A stretch of 64,000 nt of DNA from Ambrosia x helenae (Eukaryota; Streptophyta; Magnoliopsida; Asterales; Asteraceae): the NCBI GenBank assembly GCA_030844895.1, contig CM061233.1, positions 47,955,937-48,019,936 on the forward strand, written 5' to 3'. Below are positions 9,841 through 20,900 of the stretch, one piece after another. How positions within the stretch are numbered: position 1 is the first letter of the stretch; each line of letters begins with the position of its first letter. A model generated the notes under the pieces. The model ran no database searches. It had not been told where the DNA came from and worked only from the letters and a program-made list of their open reading frames with translations. A program made the position numbers and the translations under genes.

Positions 9841-10947
9841 AGGTGAAAATGGTGGGATGTAAGTAGTAGGATATGATGGTGGTGTATAAGATGAAGTTTG
9901 TGCAAGATAGTTTATGGGAGTTTTGGTTGGTTCAACAATGCTTGAAACACAAGTTATGTGTGGAGCAACAGAACTACTAGAACTTGAACTAGTCAGAGAT
10001 GAAAATGTTCCACCATGATATAACTCTGGATTCTAAGGAACTTGTGCTCTATTTTCTTTCCTCTTCTCTTCCATCTCTTTATCTCAAACTTCTGAATGAA
10101 TTCATTGATGGTCCAATATTGGTATGCATATTTCTCCTTAAGGACCTCAATGTGTTGATTCCAGTATGGTGGTAATGCATCAGCGAACTTATCCACCAGC
10201 TCAGACATAGGTATGTTGATCTCATAACTTGAAAGTTTAGTCAACAAATGGCAATGCCTTGGAATCAACTCCTTCAGTGTCTCATTACCCATATAACTAA
10301 AGTTCTCGAACTCTTTTCTCAACTCCTCCATTCTAAGCTTCCTTGTCTTCTCATTCCCATCGTGACGATTCTTTAACATATCCCATAGTTGCTTCGAAGT
10401 GGTGCATGACCCGAACTGATGTAAAAAGAATAGTGTTAATGGCCTGGGACAGTTGTGAGAACACCTTCTTTTCCACCGCAAACTTTTTCTTCTCATCCTC
10501 AGCGAAACTCTCTAATTGAATCGGCTCACCTGTGTTCTCCAAAACTGGAGCTACATACCCCTTAGCAATCATTTGCCAAGCTTCAGTGCCTTCCATTCCC
10601 ATTCCCTCCAAATGAATCTTGAACTTGGTCTTCCATTAGTTGTAATCCACCAATTCCATCAACTTTGGTGGATGGCTCTCATTACCCGAAGATAAGTCAT
10701 GAATTAGCATTGAAATAGCATTGGTAGTTTGAGAGTGTACCGCAGCTTCTCCAACTCCCTAGTAATCAGCCATGGGTTGTTGTGGTGGTTGTGCAACTTG
10801 TTGTGGCATCGAACTAGTCATCACCAAGTAGTTGATTGGTTGAGATGATTGACTAGTCGTCTTTTGAGCTGCTACTGACCAAGGATCCATTGTCACTTGC
10901 TGTTGTGGTGTTGTATTAGGTCGTGGTGTTGTTGGAAAGTTCCACAT
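9841..10947 (-). pseudogene. Element A Gag N-terminal capsid-like (UBN2-type) domain
   Basis: Starting at the ATG at 10947 (MWNFPTTPRPN) the gene runs through a Pro/Gln-rich N terminus into a copia gag domain of the UBN2 type: FKIHLEGMG lead-in, KKFAVEKKVFSQLSQAI, QFGSCTTSKQLWDML, RKLRMEELRKEFENFSYMGN, SELVDKFADALPPYW and INEFIQKFE. This domain forms the particle shell. It is broken by an in-frame TAG near 10760 and by a frameshift between 10496 and 10351. Confidence 0.8.
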
Positions 10948-11561
10948 ATCGTCTGCAAAGTATAAAACACGAAACGATTAGAAAAATTTTCAAACAATTT
11001 CTAATTTCGACCCTTTACAAGTAAACGTGGGGGCGAATGTGGAATTTAGTCCAGGTTCGACCCTTTCTGAAGACTCGAAGTTAGAATATAACAAACTCTT
11101 CTCACTTTCGACCAAATAAGTCCCCTTTTGACCTCACGATTGGTCGAATGTAAAACAAGTGGTCGAATGAACAACAACACACTAAAAATATCTAGGTTCG
11201 ACCGAAATACACTCCACGTTCGACCTAAAAACTCCTGGTTTGACCTAAAAACCACACTCTCGACCGTTTCTCCCTAGGTTTGACCCTTTCATTTTGAAAA
11301 ACGGTTATACTTTGAAAATCAGTTATTTTGATCCAAAATTTTCAAATGTTGATGAAATTTGATGATCTTTTGTAGGTTTTGCTTTGGATTAGATTTGGAA
11401 TAAGTTTAACAAAGAGAATTTTAGATTTCATCCATGAAAACTAGTTCAAATCATTCAATATTCATCAATTTCAATTGTTTTTCAAAAACAGAAAAGTTTT
11501 GATCGAAATTGGGTCCAAATCAGCTCTGATATTATCAAATCATAGTTGTTTGATCCTTATT
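10948..11561 (-). other. Element A 5' leader with a GGTCGAA/TTCGACC motif cluster
   Basis: This is non-coding leader between PBS and gag. From about 11046 to 11290 it carries many copies of TTCGACC and its reverse GGTCGAA(T), for example near 11056, 11110, 11145, 11160, 11197, 11218 and 11262. No ORF is supported. It probably holds packaging and translation signals, but none can be named. Confidence 0.6.
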
Positions 11562-11573
11562 GCTCTGATACCA
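11562..11573 (-). other. Element A primer-binding site (tRNA-iMet type)
   Basis: The minus strand reads TGGTATCAGAGC, complementary to the 3' end of plant initiator tRNA-Met. It lies four bases inside the 5' LTR edge. It primes minus-strand cDNA synthesis. Confidence 0.9.
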
Positions 11574-11576
11574 CTT

Positions 11577-12092
11577 TGTATGTGAGGATCGAATTGTCAA
11601 ACAAAGACTATGATCAAACAAGTCTATCAATTCAGGTGCGGAATCCCTGAATCGATTACGAAATGATAATATAATCAGCAAAACACACAAATCTCATTCA
11701 AAGTTTTCATATCATTAATAAACAAGATGATAATCTTTACAATTTGACGTTTACAATGATATATATCAATATCAGACTCAAAGACACCCTAGGGAGAGAA
11801 CACACTCAAAGAGGGAAACAAAAATGACCAAAAGTTAAAGTTAAAAACTGATTCAGCCTTTATATAGGCCTGCACATTCGACCAAACGAATGCGCGAATG
11901 TGCAGGTTTGACCAATCAATCTGGGCGAATCAACACAATACATAAACAAAATCTTCCTTCGACCTCTGAGCTTTCCCTTCGACCTTCTGTATCTACATTC
12001 GACCAAACTATTCCACCTTCGACCATCCGTAAGTGACAAAACAAAATAGTATTCGCAATTCAATAGCATTAGTCGCACTTCGTGTATCAACA
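11577..12092 (-). mobile_element. Element A 5' LTR
   Basis: The 516-bp LTR starts TGTTGATACACG at 12092 and ends in CA at 11577, next to the PBS. Its sequence, including GTGCGACTAATGC near the start and the CAGGTGCGGAATCCCTGAAT block near the end, matches the F 3' LTR. Minus-strand CCTATATAAAGG near 11866-11860 is a TATA box candidate. Between 11876 and 12030 it carries several TTCGACC motifs. The base after the LTR (12093) is the junction with element B. Confidence 0.85.
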
Positions 12093-12094
12093 CT

Positions 12095-12626
12095 ATGGTA
12101 GATGATAGGTACACAGATACCCAAGCAGACATTAAAGCCATTAAAGACCATTTGCTGAAGACCACTGGCTCTGCCCCTACCACTATCCTCAAAGATGAAG
12201 ATGATGATGAATTCACAGCTGATGATGCCAAAAGGGGGAGAGTGGCAGAGATAGATTGCCAAAGTTAGATCCCTTTGGATGTCCACCCTCACAAAAGGGC
12301 CAATCACAAAAGTCTGCTGCCAACAAACTAGGGTCTGCACTAGCACCACAACAACCCAATGTTCAAACCACTGCTAATGCTGAAACTACTGGTAAGGCAA
12401 AAAAAGTTGATAACTCTGCCAATATCATTGCTGAAGAGGCTGCTGAAGCTAAGCAAGAGAGGCTTGATACATTGGAAGTCAAGGCAGAGGCTCTAATACA
12501 AAAGAAGATAGAGCAACAACAAGAAGTTGAGGATGTTGGCTCCTCTAAACGGAAGAAAATGTTTGCAAAACATGTCAGGCAACCACCATCTAAAACTACT
12601 GCTGGTAAAAACATCTGCTACTAGAA
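12095..12626 (+). pseudogene. N-terminal unknown segment of element B
   Basis: From ATG 12095 the frame reads MVDDRYTDTQADIKAIKDHL, then an acidic stretch (DEDDDEFTADDAKRGR) and a TAG near 12269. A second frame to 12624 is Ala/Gln/Lys-rich with a helical stretch (KQERLDTLEVKAEALIQ) and RKKMFAKHVRQP. I do not recognise a domain. It may be the remainder of B's Gag or of another retroelement ORF. It directly abuts A's LTR. Confidence 0.4.
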
Positions 12627-13672
12627 CCACTGCTGCCACCAAGACATCTGCTACAACGACAACCACCAAACCAACCACTGAACCCACTACCATAACCACC
12701 AATACACCACCTATAACCATGGCAGAAATTGTTGAAGAGGGAACTGAGAATGATGAGAAACATGTTGAGCAAGTGACTGAAGAACAGGTTAATAAGACCA
12801 AAACAGAAGTGAATGAGTGTAAGGAGAATGAAGCTGAAGCAGCTACAACTGAGAATGAAGCAAACAAGGAGGTATCTACCCAGGTGCTGGATCTGACAGC
12901 ATCAACTAAAGGGATGTCTGCTAAAGAATTCATGGCATACATGGCAGACTTATCATCCAATGAGAAAAAGGTACTCCTTCCTTTACCTTTAGTTGTAGAA
13001 GCTTGTAATAAGTGTGTCAATTATGCTGAGCGTATTGTATTACTTGTGAAAGAAAATGATAAAGTTGCTGAGCATAATACTGAGTTAGTTGTGCTTTTGG
13101 ATATAGAGAAAGAGTTTAACATAGGAAATAAGATTAGAGATGGAACCTGAAAACCTCCCTTAATGTTGCTAAGAGAGATCTAAAAGAACCTAACTATGCC
13201 CTTAGTTGATAAACAAGAAGAGATTGCTAAGAAAAATGCTGAAATATACCAACTTAAGGTTAAGGTAGCCGATCTAAATAGACAAATAGATCAAGTTCGT
13301 AGCTCAAAGTATCTTATTAATGCCTTAATAGACTCTAGAAAGGACACTATGAAGCATAAAGATGATGACAGTGGATTAGGTTACCAAGATGTGCCTCCTC
13401 CTACGACTGGTAACTATTCGTTTTTACCAACTGAGAATGAAGTAACTGAGGAAATTTGTAAGCCTAAGTTATATGAAATGGAAGTTGATCTCAGTGAGAG
13501 TGAAGATAATGTTGAGAATGGTAGTTCATCCAATGTGTCAATGGATAAAGAAATAGGTGAAGTGTTCAAGAACACTAAAGGGACAGGGGTTAATAAAGGT
13601 AATACTGTTAAAACTAACACAATTGAATCAAAGAAAGAAAACTTAGTGATTTCAAAAAACTCAAACCAATAA
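12627..13672 (+). pseudogene. Element B Gag middle region: Thr-rich, acidic and coiled-coil
   Basis: The frame to 13150 has a Thr-rich run (TTTTTKPTTEPTTITTN), an acidic Glu/Asn-rich stretch, then ACNKCVNYAERIVLLVKEND, the Cys pair and coil lead-in seen in other Sirevirus-like Gags. After a short break with stops, 13196-13672 has KQEEIAKKNAEIYQLKVKVA (coiled coil), YQDVPPPTTGNYSFLPTENE and an acidic Ser-rich tail. It parallels the coil-acidic segment in A and C, though sequence similarity is low. It sits just upstream of the knuckle. Confidence 0.6.
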
Positions 13673-13690
13673 AGCTGAACCAAAAATTAT

Positions 13691-14510
13691 TTGAAAAATC
13701 CTAAATTTGTTAAACAGGGTGAAGCCAAAACAGATGAAATCAAACAGTGTAATGCTGAATGTTCTGGTAACACTTCACCCAAATCTGCTAGCAATGAGGG
13801 ATCGACCTCAAGGGGACAGTACAAAAAGCCCCTTGAGATGCGATCTTGTTTTAAATGTCATCAAAAAGGTCATGTAGCTAGAATGTGTACTATTAAAAAG
13901 AAGGACAACACTACATCAATTGACGCAAAGAAAGGTGAGACTCCTGCTAAGTCCGAAAGCAGGAAAGAGGTATCTAACTCTGCAAAGAAATCTTTGCAAA
14001 GGCAATTAGAAAAAGAATCTGATGGTGGGTCTGGGGATCCAAGCAAACGACCAATTAACAAAAATTTTGAAAAGCCTGCGTTTGTCCCTAGACAGGTAAG
14101 TGTTGGCCAGGCAAGCACTTCTAGTGCTGTTCCTCCAAAGCAGGCACCTCCTGTTAATATCAACAAATACCAACCACCACATAGGCTACAACGTCACCAA
14201 AGTCCACAAGGTGACAAATTTAATTTTGTTAATAATCAAAATAATCAAAATGGTTATAGGGATAGACACTATTCAAATAACCAAAATTTTTCTAGAAATA
14301 ACTACAATTAGGGATACTCCAACAGAGAGAATTATCCTCAAAATAACAGTAATGGGCCAGTGAATCACGGAGGATATTACAATCCTCAGAATCAAAGGCC
14401 CTATAGATATTATAACCAAATGAACAGAAACAGTCAACCTAGATCCAGATCTCCAGTGGGGAGGGATGGATACTGGAGGGAGTTTACTATTGTTGATGAA
14501 ATGGGATGAC
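13691..14510 (+). pseudogene. Element B Gag nucleocapsid with CCHC knuckle
   Basis: The 206-residue stretch to 14311 contains RSCFKCHQKGHVARMC (C-X2-C-X4-H-X4-C, around 13846-13887), followed by a long Lys/Ser-rich basic part and an Asn/Gln-rich tail. A TAG ends the frame at 14309-14311, but the Asn/Tyr/Arg-rich composition continues to about 14510, up to the protease lead-in. It is an RNA-binding nucleocapsid by motif. Confidence 0.75.
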
Positions 14511-14539
14511 CCAAGACTTCATAGCTTGGGTCCCCTACT

Positions 14540-14855
14540 CTAACTAATCAACTCGTGGTATGTTGATAGCGGCTGCTCCAGGCATATGACATGGGAGTTG
14601 AGATTGTTGATTGAATTTATGAAATGTGATGGAGGTTATGTGAACTTTGTTGGTGCCAAAGGCGGGCACATCTCAAGAAAGCGGAAGGTCACTAATGGCA
14701 AGATCACCCTAGAAGGAGTTAACTCTGTTGAGGAGCTCAAACATAATCTCATGAGTGTCTCACAAATTTGCGACAAGGGGTATTCAGTTCACTTCACCAA
14801 GACTGAAGCTTTAGTGTTGAAACCAGGGGTGGTAATTCCTAAATAGTGGATAATC
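14540..14855 (+). pseudogene. Element B aspartic protease
   Basis: Around 14550-14590 the sequence encodes WYVDSGCSRHMTWE, the copia protease active site with Asp-Ser-Gly intact. GGYVNFVGAKGG and the VEELKHNLMSVSQICDKG linker follow. One frame is open from about 14586 to 14846 and ends in a TAG just before the pre-integrase region. It processes the polyprotein in related elements. Confidence 0.8.
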
Positions 14856-15660
14856 ATGAGGGCTCCTAGAAGAAACGACACATACATCATGGACATGAGT
14901 ATACCTGACGATACTTCAGAGGAGACCACATGCCTTCTTTCAAGAGCATCTGAATCAGATTCACTATTATGGCATAGGAAAATGGGGCACATTCACTTCA
15001 GAAAGCTGAACTACATTGTAAAATACGGTTTGGTGACAGGTGTTCCTTTAAAAAGCTTTGGGGTTGAGAATAAGTGTGTCCCTTGTAAAAAGGGAAAGGA
15101 ACACAAGAAACCTCATCACCCTAAAGCTATCAACACCATCTCTGCTCCTTTCGAACTACTTCACATGGACCTAATCGGTCCAGTGAACATTAGAAGCATG
15201 TGTGGTGAATTCTATTTCCTTGTGATTATTGATGATTTTTCGAGATTCTCGTGGGTGTTTTTCTTAGGTTCAAAGGATTAGACAGGAAAAGTCTTAACAA
15301 ACTTCATTCTTCAAGCAGAGGATCTATTCAACACCACTCTCAAGAGAATCAGAAGCGACAACGGCTCGGAGTTCAACAACAGCACATTTTCAATCTTTTG
15401 CATTCGCAATGGAATTGAACATCAATTTAGTACTCTTTATGAGCCACAACAGAATGGGGTCACGGAGAGGAAAAATAGGACTTTGATTAAATCAGTGCGG
15501 ACAATGCTAGCTGACTCTAAGCTTCCTGTTCAATTATAGGGGGAGGCCGTGAATACAGCTTGCTATGTTCTGAATAGGGTTTTGACTGTCAAGAAACACA
15601 ATAAAACATGTTATGAACTCTTGAACGGTCGAATACCAAATATCAAAGATTTTTAACCAT
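14856..15660 (+). pseudogene. Element B integrase
   Basis: 14856-15281 has LLWHRKMGHIHFRKLNYIVK and CVPCKKGKEHKKPHH (HHCC zinc finger), then LHMDLIGPVNIRSM with the first catalytic Asp and DDFSRFSWVFFL. A TAG at 15279 interrupts. The core then continues in pieces: RIRSDNGSEFNNS (second Asp), EPQQNGVTERKNRT (Glu region), and an in-frame TAG near 15537. The three acidic residues are still recognisable, but stops prevent a full product. Confidence 0.8.
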
Positions 15661-16253
15661 TTGGGATGCCTTGTACTATTCTTAAAAATAAAAACCAACC
15701 AAAATTTGGGGAGGTTTCTGACGAGGGATTTTTCCTTGGTTATGTACCTGGATCACCAAATAAATGCGTTTTTAATAAATCTAAAGGTGTAGTAGAAATT
15801 GCTTTCAACATTGAAATAACTAGTTTCTCACCAAAGGATAGTGCATAGGAACCCAGTCGAATGTTCGATTATGATTCTGTTTTTAAATCCTTTAATGTTC
15901 CTCACACCTTTAATGCAGAACCAGATGAAGAACCAGTGATTGTTGCTGAGTATGACGACGACTTTGTTTCACCTCGTTCAATAGTCCCAATTTCTGCAGA
16001 AAAGGACAAGACAGATGCTCAAGCAAGCTCTTCGGGAAACAACCAATCTACATCTACCGAACCTGCCACCGAACATGAAGATGAACCTTTCACGAACCCG
16101 TTCGGGACATATTCTACTGATGAAGAAGTGGCTGTAGGAGCAATTGACTCCAACTTAGATGATGAATTAACAGTAGACACAGTGGCATCAACACGTGCAA
16201 ATAAAGATCATCCAGTTGACTATATACTGGGAGATCCTACTACAGGAATTTAG
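15661..16253 (+). pseudogene. Element B integrase C-terminal region and acidic linker to RT
   Basis: 15666-15848 encodes the copia integrase tail (FGEVSDEGFFLGYVPGSPNK and a KGVVEIAFNIEI-like segment). 15861-16253 encodes the variable acidic Ser/Thr/Glu-rich linker with DHPVDYILGDPTTGI, the standard lead-in to the copia RT domain. A TAG separates the two parts and another ends the second. Confidence 0.7.
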
Positions 16254-17148
16254 ACAAGGAGAAGCTTTGCGACTGCCATCTGCATGTACGCAAGAATTAA
16301 AGACTCGGGGATTCTGAACAAATGTATGAAATGCTTTATCTCACTGATCGAACCGAAAACGTATCAACTGGCTCTTCGTGACAACTCATGGGTAGAGGCA
16401 ATGTAGGAGGAGCTGGCTCAGTTTGGGAAGCTCAAAGTCAAGGAGTTGGTCGATCTCCCTCGGGGAGCATAGGAAATTGGCACCAAATGGGTTTTTCGGA
16501 ACAAGAAAGATGATAATGGTGTTGTGGTCAGGAATAAGGCTCGACTAGTGGCCAAGAGGTTTAATCAACAGGAAGGGATAGACTTCAATGAAGTGTTTGC
16601 ACCAGTTGGTAGACTAGAGGCAATTCGCTTGTTTCTGGCCTTTTCGCCTCATAAAGGATTTAAAATTTTATCAGTTACACGTTAAAAGCACCTTTCTGTA
16701 CTGAAAAGTCCAAGAGCTGGTGTATGTATCTTAACCACCGGGGTTCACAGATCCAGAATATCCAGATCGGGTCTACAAACTTGACAAGGCTCTTTATGGA
16801 CTTCATCAGGCACCTAGGGCATAGTATGAGACTCTGTCTTCTTGCCTCTTGAACAATGGCTTTGAAAGAGGAAAGATTGACAGTACACTTTTCATTCGAA
16901 GAAAAGGAGAAGATTTTCTGCTAGTACAGGTGTACATTGATGACATCATCTTTAGGTCACCAAATGACGACCCCACAGAATACCGGGCAATGATTGGTTC
17001 ACTCATGTACTTAACTGCTTCTAGACCTGACATTATGTTTCTAGTTTGTCTTTGTGCCAGGTTTCAGGCGGATCCAAAGGAGTCACATATGATTACGGTC
17101 AAACGGATAATGAGATACCTTAAGGGGAAACCCAAATTAGGTATCTAG
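16254..17148 (+). pseudogene. Element B reverse transcriptase with internal deletion
   Basis: Pieces of the copia RT are readable: TKWVFRNKKDDNGVVVRNKA, EGIDFNEVFAPV, GLHQAPRA, and YIDDIIF, the YxDD catalytic box. Directly after YIDDIIFRSPND the frame jumps in phase to TEYRAMIGSLMYLTASRPDI. The usual stretch of about 70-80 residues between these motifs is missing, an in-frame deletion at about 16960-16975. Several stops lie upstream. It is not functional. Confidence 0.75.
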
Positions 17149-17417
17149 TATCCATCAGATGGTGGATTAGATCTCGTATCCTACATCGACTCAGACTACG
17201 GAGAATGCAACCAGAACAGAAAACCCAACCAACTTTTCTAAAACTAAACAAATTCATATCAGACATCACTTTATAAGGGATTGTTTTTAAAAGAGAATGA
17301 TTCATTTAGAAAAAGTTGACACAAAAGATAATTTGGCAGACCTTTACACCAAGGCATTTGACAGGGCTCGTTTTGAACTGTTGGTGCAACTGAACGGGAT
17401 GAGGAATCCTGAATGAT
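17131..17417 (+). pseudogene. Element B RNase H remnant
   Basis: The beginning (YPSDGG, DSDYGECN) and the end (ENDSFRK-like strand, DNLADLYTKAF in a shifted frame, then ELLVQLNGMRNPE before a stop near 17417) of copia RNase H are present. The middle with the Glu and third Asp motifs is deleted near 17225-17240. The remnant is recognisable because of the conserved DLYTKAFD tail. Confidence 0.65.
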
Positions 17418-18325
17418 TTTACGTCTCCCATAAGTTTATGAAGTTTTTGTAAATATTTTTCCTTAAAAAAAAGGGAGTTGTCACTGTGTAAAAGAAAGGA
17501 TATGATAGTACATCAGCTCCTTGACTGTCGCACATAAATTAGAACAATGAACCTAAACAGCTAAGTGCGACCGCAGCTCCATCATGTGATATACCAGTAG
17601 GCAGACTTACAATGCGTACTCGGCCCATATTATAACAATAATAATAATATAACACGACTGTGGTACATGTGGGGAACATAACATCGGCGTACGATTTTAT
17701 GATCTTAATTCTTGCGTTGATAGATTGCCAAAATCAGAGGTTTCGGGTCTTTATATTGTTGATCTATCCGAGGATAACCTGGCTGCCCTTCTGCTGCATC
17801 CAAAAATATGCTGACCTAGGCACAGCCAGGATATCTTAAAAGAGCAAACCCAAAGGATAAATGCCAAAACCCTATATGCTAAACGGCTATCTCATAAAGC
17901 CCAATGCTAAAATTCGTACCAAAATGGAATTTTCCCTAACCCTGGTTGAGAATACACCGATCACTTTGCTGCATCCAGATATATGCTGACCTGTACACCC
18001 GTGTGTCTCGTACCTTGTAAATTATACAAATACCATCAATATATTCACCTGCTATGATGAAGCTTTGTGCATACCTGGATCGCGGGGGTATGTCATGCTG
18101 TGAGACACGCGGTACCTACAGTCAAATGCTCATAATCGTAATACATAATGTTAGGCTTTAAAGATAATGATGTAAGTTTGTTTAAGTGAATCAATATAGT
18201 GGTAATCGCCTTGGACTGCGACTGTGCTTTTAATAATTCACATTTAACAATTCTAACATGTGTGTTCAGTCTTGTTCTAGCTGATATGAGCCTTTCACCG
18301 GTGACATCTCATCAAAAATAGAGTG
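17418..18325 (+). other. Element B post-pol non-coding spacer
   Basis: A purine run AAAAAAAAGGGAG at about 17466-17478, like an internal polypurine tract, follows pol. No ORF is supported. TATGATAGTACATC near 17500 matches the segment after pol in C (about 36175) and F (about 56400). TACCTTGTAAATTATA at 18011-18026 is identical to F (reverse of 55889-55904). It ends at the breakpoint with G. Confidence 0.55.
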
Positions 18326-18329
18326 TTTG

Positions 18330-18638
18330 CTTTAGGATATAACACGATTTGTCATCAAAGTAAACTGAGAACTTCTTGTCACAAATTTTCGAAACACTTA
18401 GAAGATTGTAGTCTATCTGCTTTACATACAATATCTTCTGAAAACTTACAATCTCGTTACTAACACTTCCTTCCATCGTTATATAACCACCCTTGTTATC
18501 GGAAAAGGCAACATAACCTCCACTGATATTTTTAATGTTGAAGAGGAGTGTCATGTCCCCTGTCATGTGCCCAGAAGCTCCATTTTCAACAATCCAGAGA
18601 ATGCTAATAGGGCCAGCTGGAACTCCCTGCACCATCAA
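18330..18638 (-). pseudogene. Element G aspartic protease with altered active site
   Basis: The minus strand reads ILWIVENGASGHMTGDMTL, where the family has VDSGASGHMTGD. The catalytic Asp is Glu and the Ser is Asn, so activity is not expected. GGYVAFSDNKGGYI and DYNLLSVSKICDKKFSVY follow, as in A and F, and the stretch breaks off after YILK at the junction with B. Confidence 0.8.
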
Positions 18639-18849
18639 AAAAAGGTTAATTCTTTCGGGGGACCCAAGCCTTCATGGTCTTGGGTCTTGAAGTATCATCA
18701 TTCAATGAAACATTTTTCTTTTCATCTATTTTCTTTTAAAAAATCTTTACTGATTCTTGTAAAGTAGAGGTGGAACCACTAGAAGAATACTTTGGTAACC
18801 AAGTCTGCTCAGATCGTTTTAAAATTCTAATTTGTTTAGGATTTTTCTT

Positions 18850-19383
18850 TTAAACATTTTCTGGTTTCTTATAAATGACTTTTTGAGGAGCATTCTTAGT
18901 AACCTTGTCTGATTTAATAGACAAAGGTCCAGCAACAGACTTAGCAACTGGTTTATGATAAACCTTCCTCTTGTCGTTTACCGAGTTCACCATTTGTTTC
19001 TTCATAGGTTTGTTCATGGCAATTCGGTTTCGATTTTCATAAACAATTGGTTGTTTTCCTCTTGATTGATAAAACTGTTTTTGAGGATAAACAACATTTG
19101 AATCCCTTTGGTTTCTTCTCACCTCAACTTTATGCCTTTTGTGTCTCACATATGGGTAGTGAACAAGTAAATGACCTCGCTCCCCACATTTGAAACATGC
19201 ACGGCATTCTTCAAACCTTGGTTTTTCATGAAAACTAGCAAAAGTGTTTACTGGATATTGATCATCAATGAATTTTCGTCTCAAACTCTCAGGAGCGGGC
19301 TCCAGTGAGTAAGTCGGTTCCTCAAAAGAATTAACACTTTCAATAGGTTTCACAAACTCAGTCACATGCACTTTTTCTTTCAT
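18850..19383 (-). pseudogene. Element G Gag second CCHC knuckle and basic tail
   Basis: It contains CFKCGERGHLLVHY, where the last knuckle Cys is replaced by Tyr (family: HLLAHCPY), preceded by PTYSLEPAPESLRRKFIDDQ and followed by a Lys/Arg/Gln-rich basic tail. It is homologous to A 7073-8188 and F 63401-63994. The altered ligand would disable zinc binding. Confidence 0.75.
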
Positions 19384-20900
19384 AGAGTCATCACCATACA
19401 GTTTTCTGATCAGTTCTAGTGGAAAGTCATTACTTCTTTCAGATTTAGGAAACCATATTGTACTTTCTTGCCAAATTATAGAAATTGTTGAATAGTTCGC
19501 ACACTGTATGGGATACTCAGAATCAGCAAATATCTGATCGGATCCTTCTATCTAATAGAATATTTTCACTCTCTTCTCTTCTGATTCTTTCTCGTCAAAT
19601 TTCTTAACTAGTTCTTTCGAATCAGTTTTCTTTTCTAAGGGCATAGGCTTAGATTCGGGCTTCGGAGGAACCTGAACTTTAAGTGATGGATCACATTAAA
19701 TATGATTTTTCCAAAGGAATGTCAACATTCTTTTCAGGTTCGTCCTCATCGGAATCCGAATTATCAGTGACTGCGACCACATTCTCATTGTTTACACCCA
19801 ATATCTGTCTCACATTAGAATACGGATCACCCACATTAGAGGTGTTCGATTCATTTTCTGATGTGGAAGATAAATTTTCTAAACTCTCCAGCATCACAAC
19901 ATTAAAGTTATGGTTTTCCCAAAGCACGGAGGCGGAACAGATTTATAACTGATATTGGTTGGAACACCTTCTTTATTTGGTATTTCAACAATGTGGTCTA
20001 AAACATATCTCACATTGAGATAGCTCTCTAATTTCTTATGCATCTTCTCGTATAAACATCTGACCTTGGCCATTTCAAGCTTTGTTTCTTCAATTTCATT
20101 TATGTAATTGTTAATGGTAATTTGTTAATTTGAAAGTGTTTTTGTTAATTCTGAAACATCCTTTTTATAGTTGTCAAGAGTTTTGTTCAAAGCTTTTACA
20201 TTTTCCTATATGTTTCAATAGTAGTTCTAGCACTGGTCAACTCAGATTTTAAACTGAGAATCTATTCCTCTGACCTATCACATCTTCCTAGTAATGTAAC
20301 ACATCTTTGCATTTAGGAAGTGAGTCTGAACTTACCAAGGTTAATGAGTCAGTCATAGCCATCAAAGCGAAATGAGCTTCCTTTCCAGAAAAGAATTTGG
20401 AGTAGTCGATCCTAGTGCCAGCATCATCCACCATACACTACCTCTTACTGATAAGAAAGTTGGCATGTGCTAATAACTGATCAACATCGTTGTCAATCGA
20501 ATTCAAACTTGACTCCGAATCAGCTTCAATCTCAGAGTCTGAATAGTCTGAATCTTAAACATCAGAAACCTCTCCAACTTATTCTTCAACCGTCTCAGTC
20601 ACAGTTTGTTCAACTATCGGTTCTACCACCAATTTAGTCACCTTTTCTTCAACTACATGTTCTTTCACCGACTCTTCTTCTTGAATTAGTTTATCACTCA
20701 CCATTTCCTGAGCAAAACATGCAACATTGCCTCCAGAAACCTCTTTGACACCCAATTGCATATTATTATAATTAAACCCTTCGTCTTGCTGAATAACCAA
20801 CGCCTTGTTGTCGTTTTGGTTTTGGTTGGTGGAAGTGGTTATAGGAACGATGTTTCTTTCATGGTTTGGTGTGTTCTGAGTTTGGCTAGGTGATGATGTT
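19384..20900 (-). pseudogene. Element G Gag acidic and coiled-coil region, heavily broken
   Basis: Short open pieces match C's Gag. 19927-19691 encodes SENESNTSNVGDPYSNVRQI and DNSDSDEDEPEK. 20100-20200 carries the coil segment in pieces. 20800-20579 encodes the acidic Val/Glu-rich stretch with EESVKEHVVEEKVTKLV. Stops and frameshifts occur throughout. It bridges the two CCHC knuckles. Confidence 0.6.

Larger units (their letters stand above)
6031..12092 (-). mobile_element. Element A: Sirevirus-like Ty1/copia retrotransposon, 3' half missing
   Basis: On the minus strand the order is 5' LTR (12092-11577), PBS, long leader, gag, protease and integrase, the Ty1/copia order. It breaks off inside the integrase core at 6031. 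RT, RNase H, any extra ORF and the 3' LTR are missing. The LTR is clearly homologous to the F 3' LTR at 50251-50759, so A and F are the same family. A very long Gag with a coiled coil and a second zinc knuckle fits the Sirevirus lineage. Confidence 0.85.
12093..18325 (+). mobile_element. Element B: second Ty1/copia lineage, LTRs absent
   Basis: The plus-strand order is Gag with CCHC knuckle, protease, integrase, RT and RNase H, then a non-coding spacer homologous to the F spacer. The 5' part (capsid domain, leader, LTR) is missing at the junction with A's LTR, and the 3' part is missing at the junction with G. Protease has DSGCSRHMT rather than the DSGASGHMT of A, C and F, so it is a different subfamily. 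It contains many stops and internal deletions and appears old. Confidence 0.75.

Noticed and set aside
12363..13020. Hydrophobic Val/Ser/Phe-rich minus-strand ORFs in B, at first sight membrane proteins
   Set aside because: They are the antisense of the Thr/Glu-rich Gag frame, which connects to a CCHC knuckle downstream.
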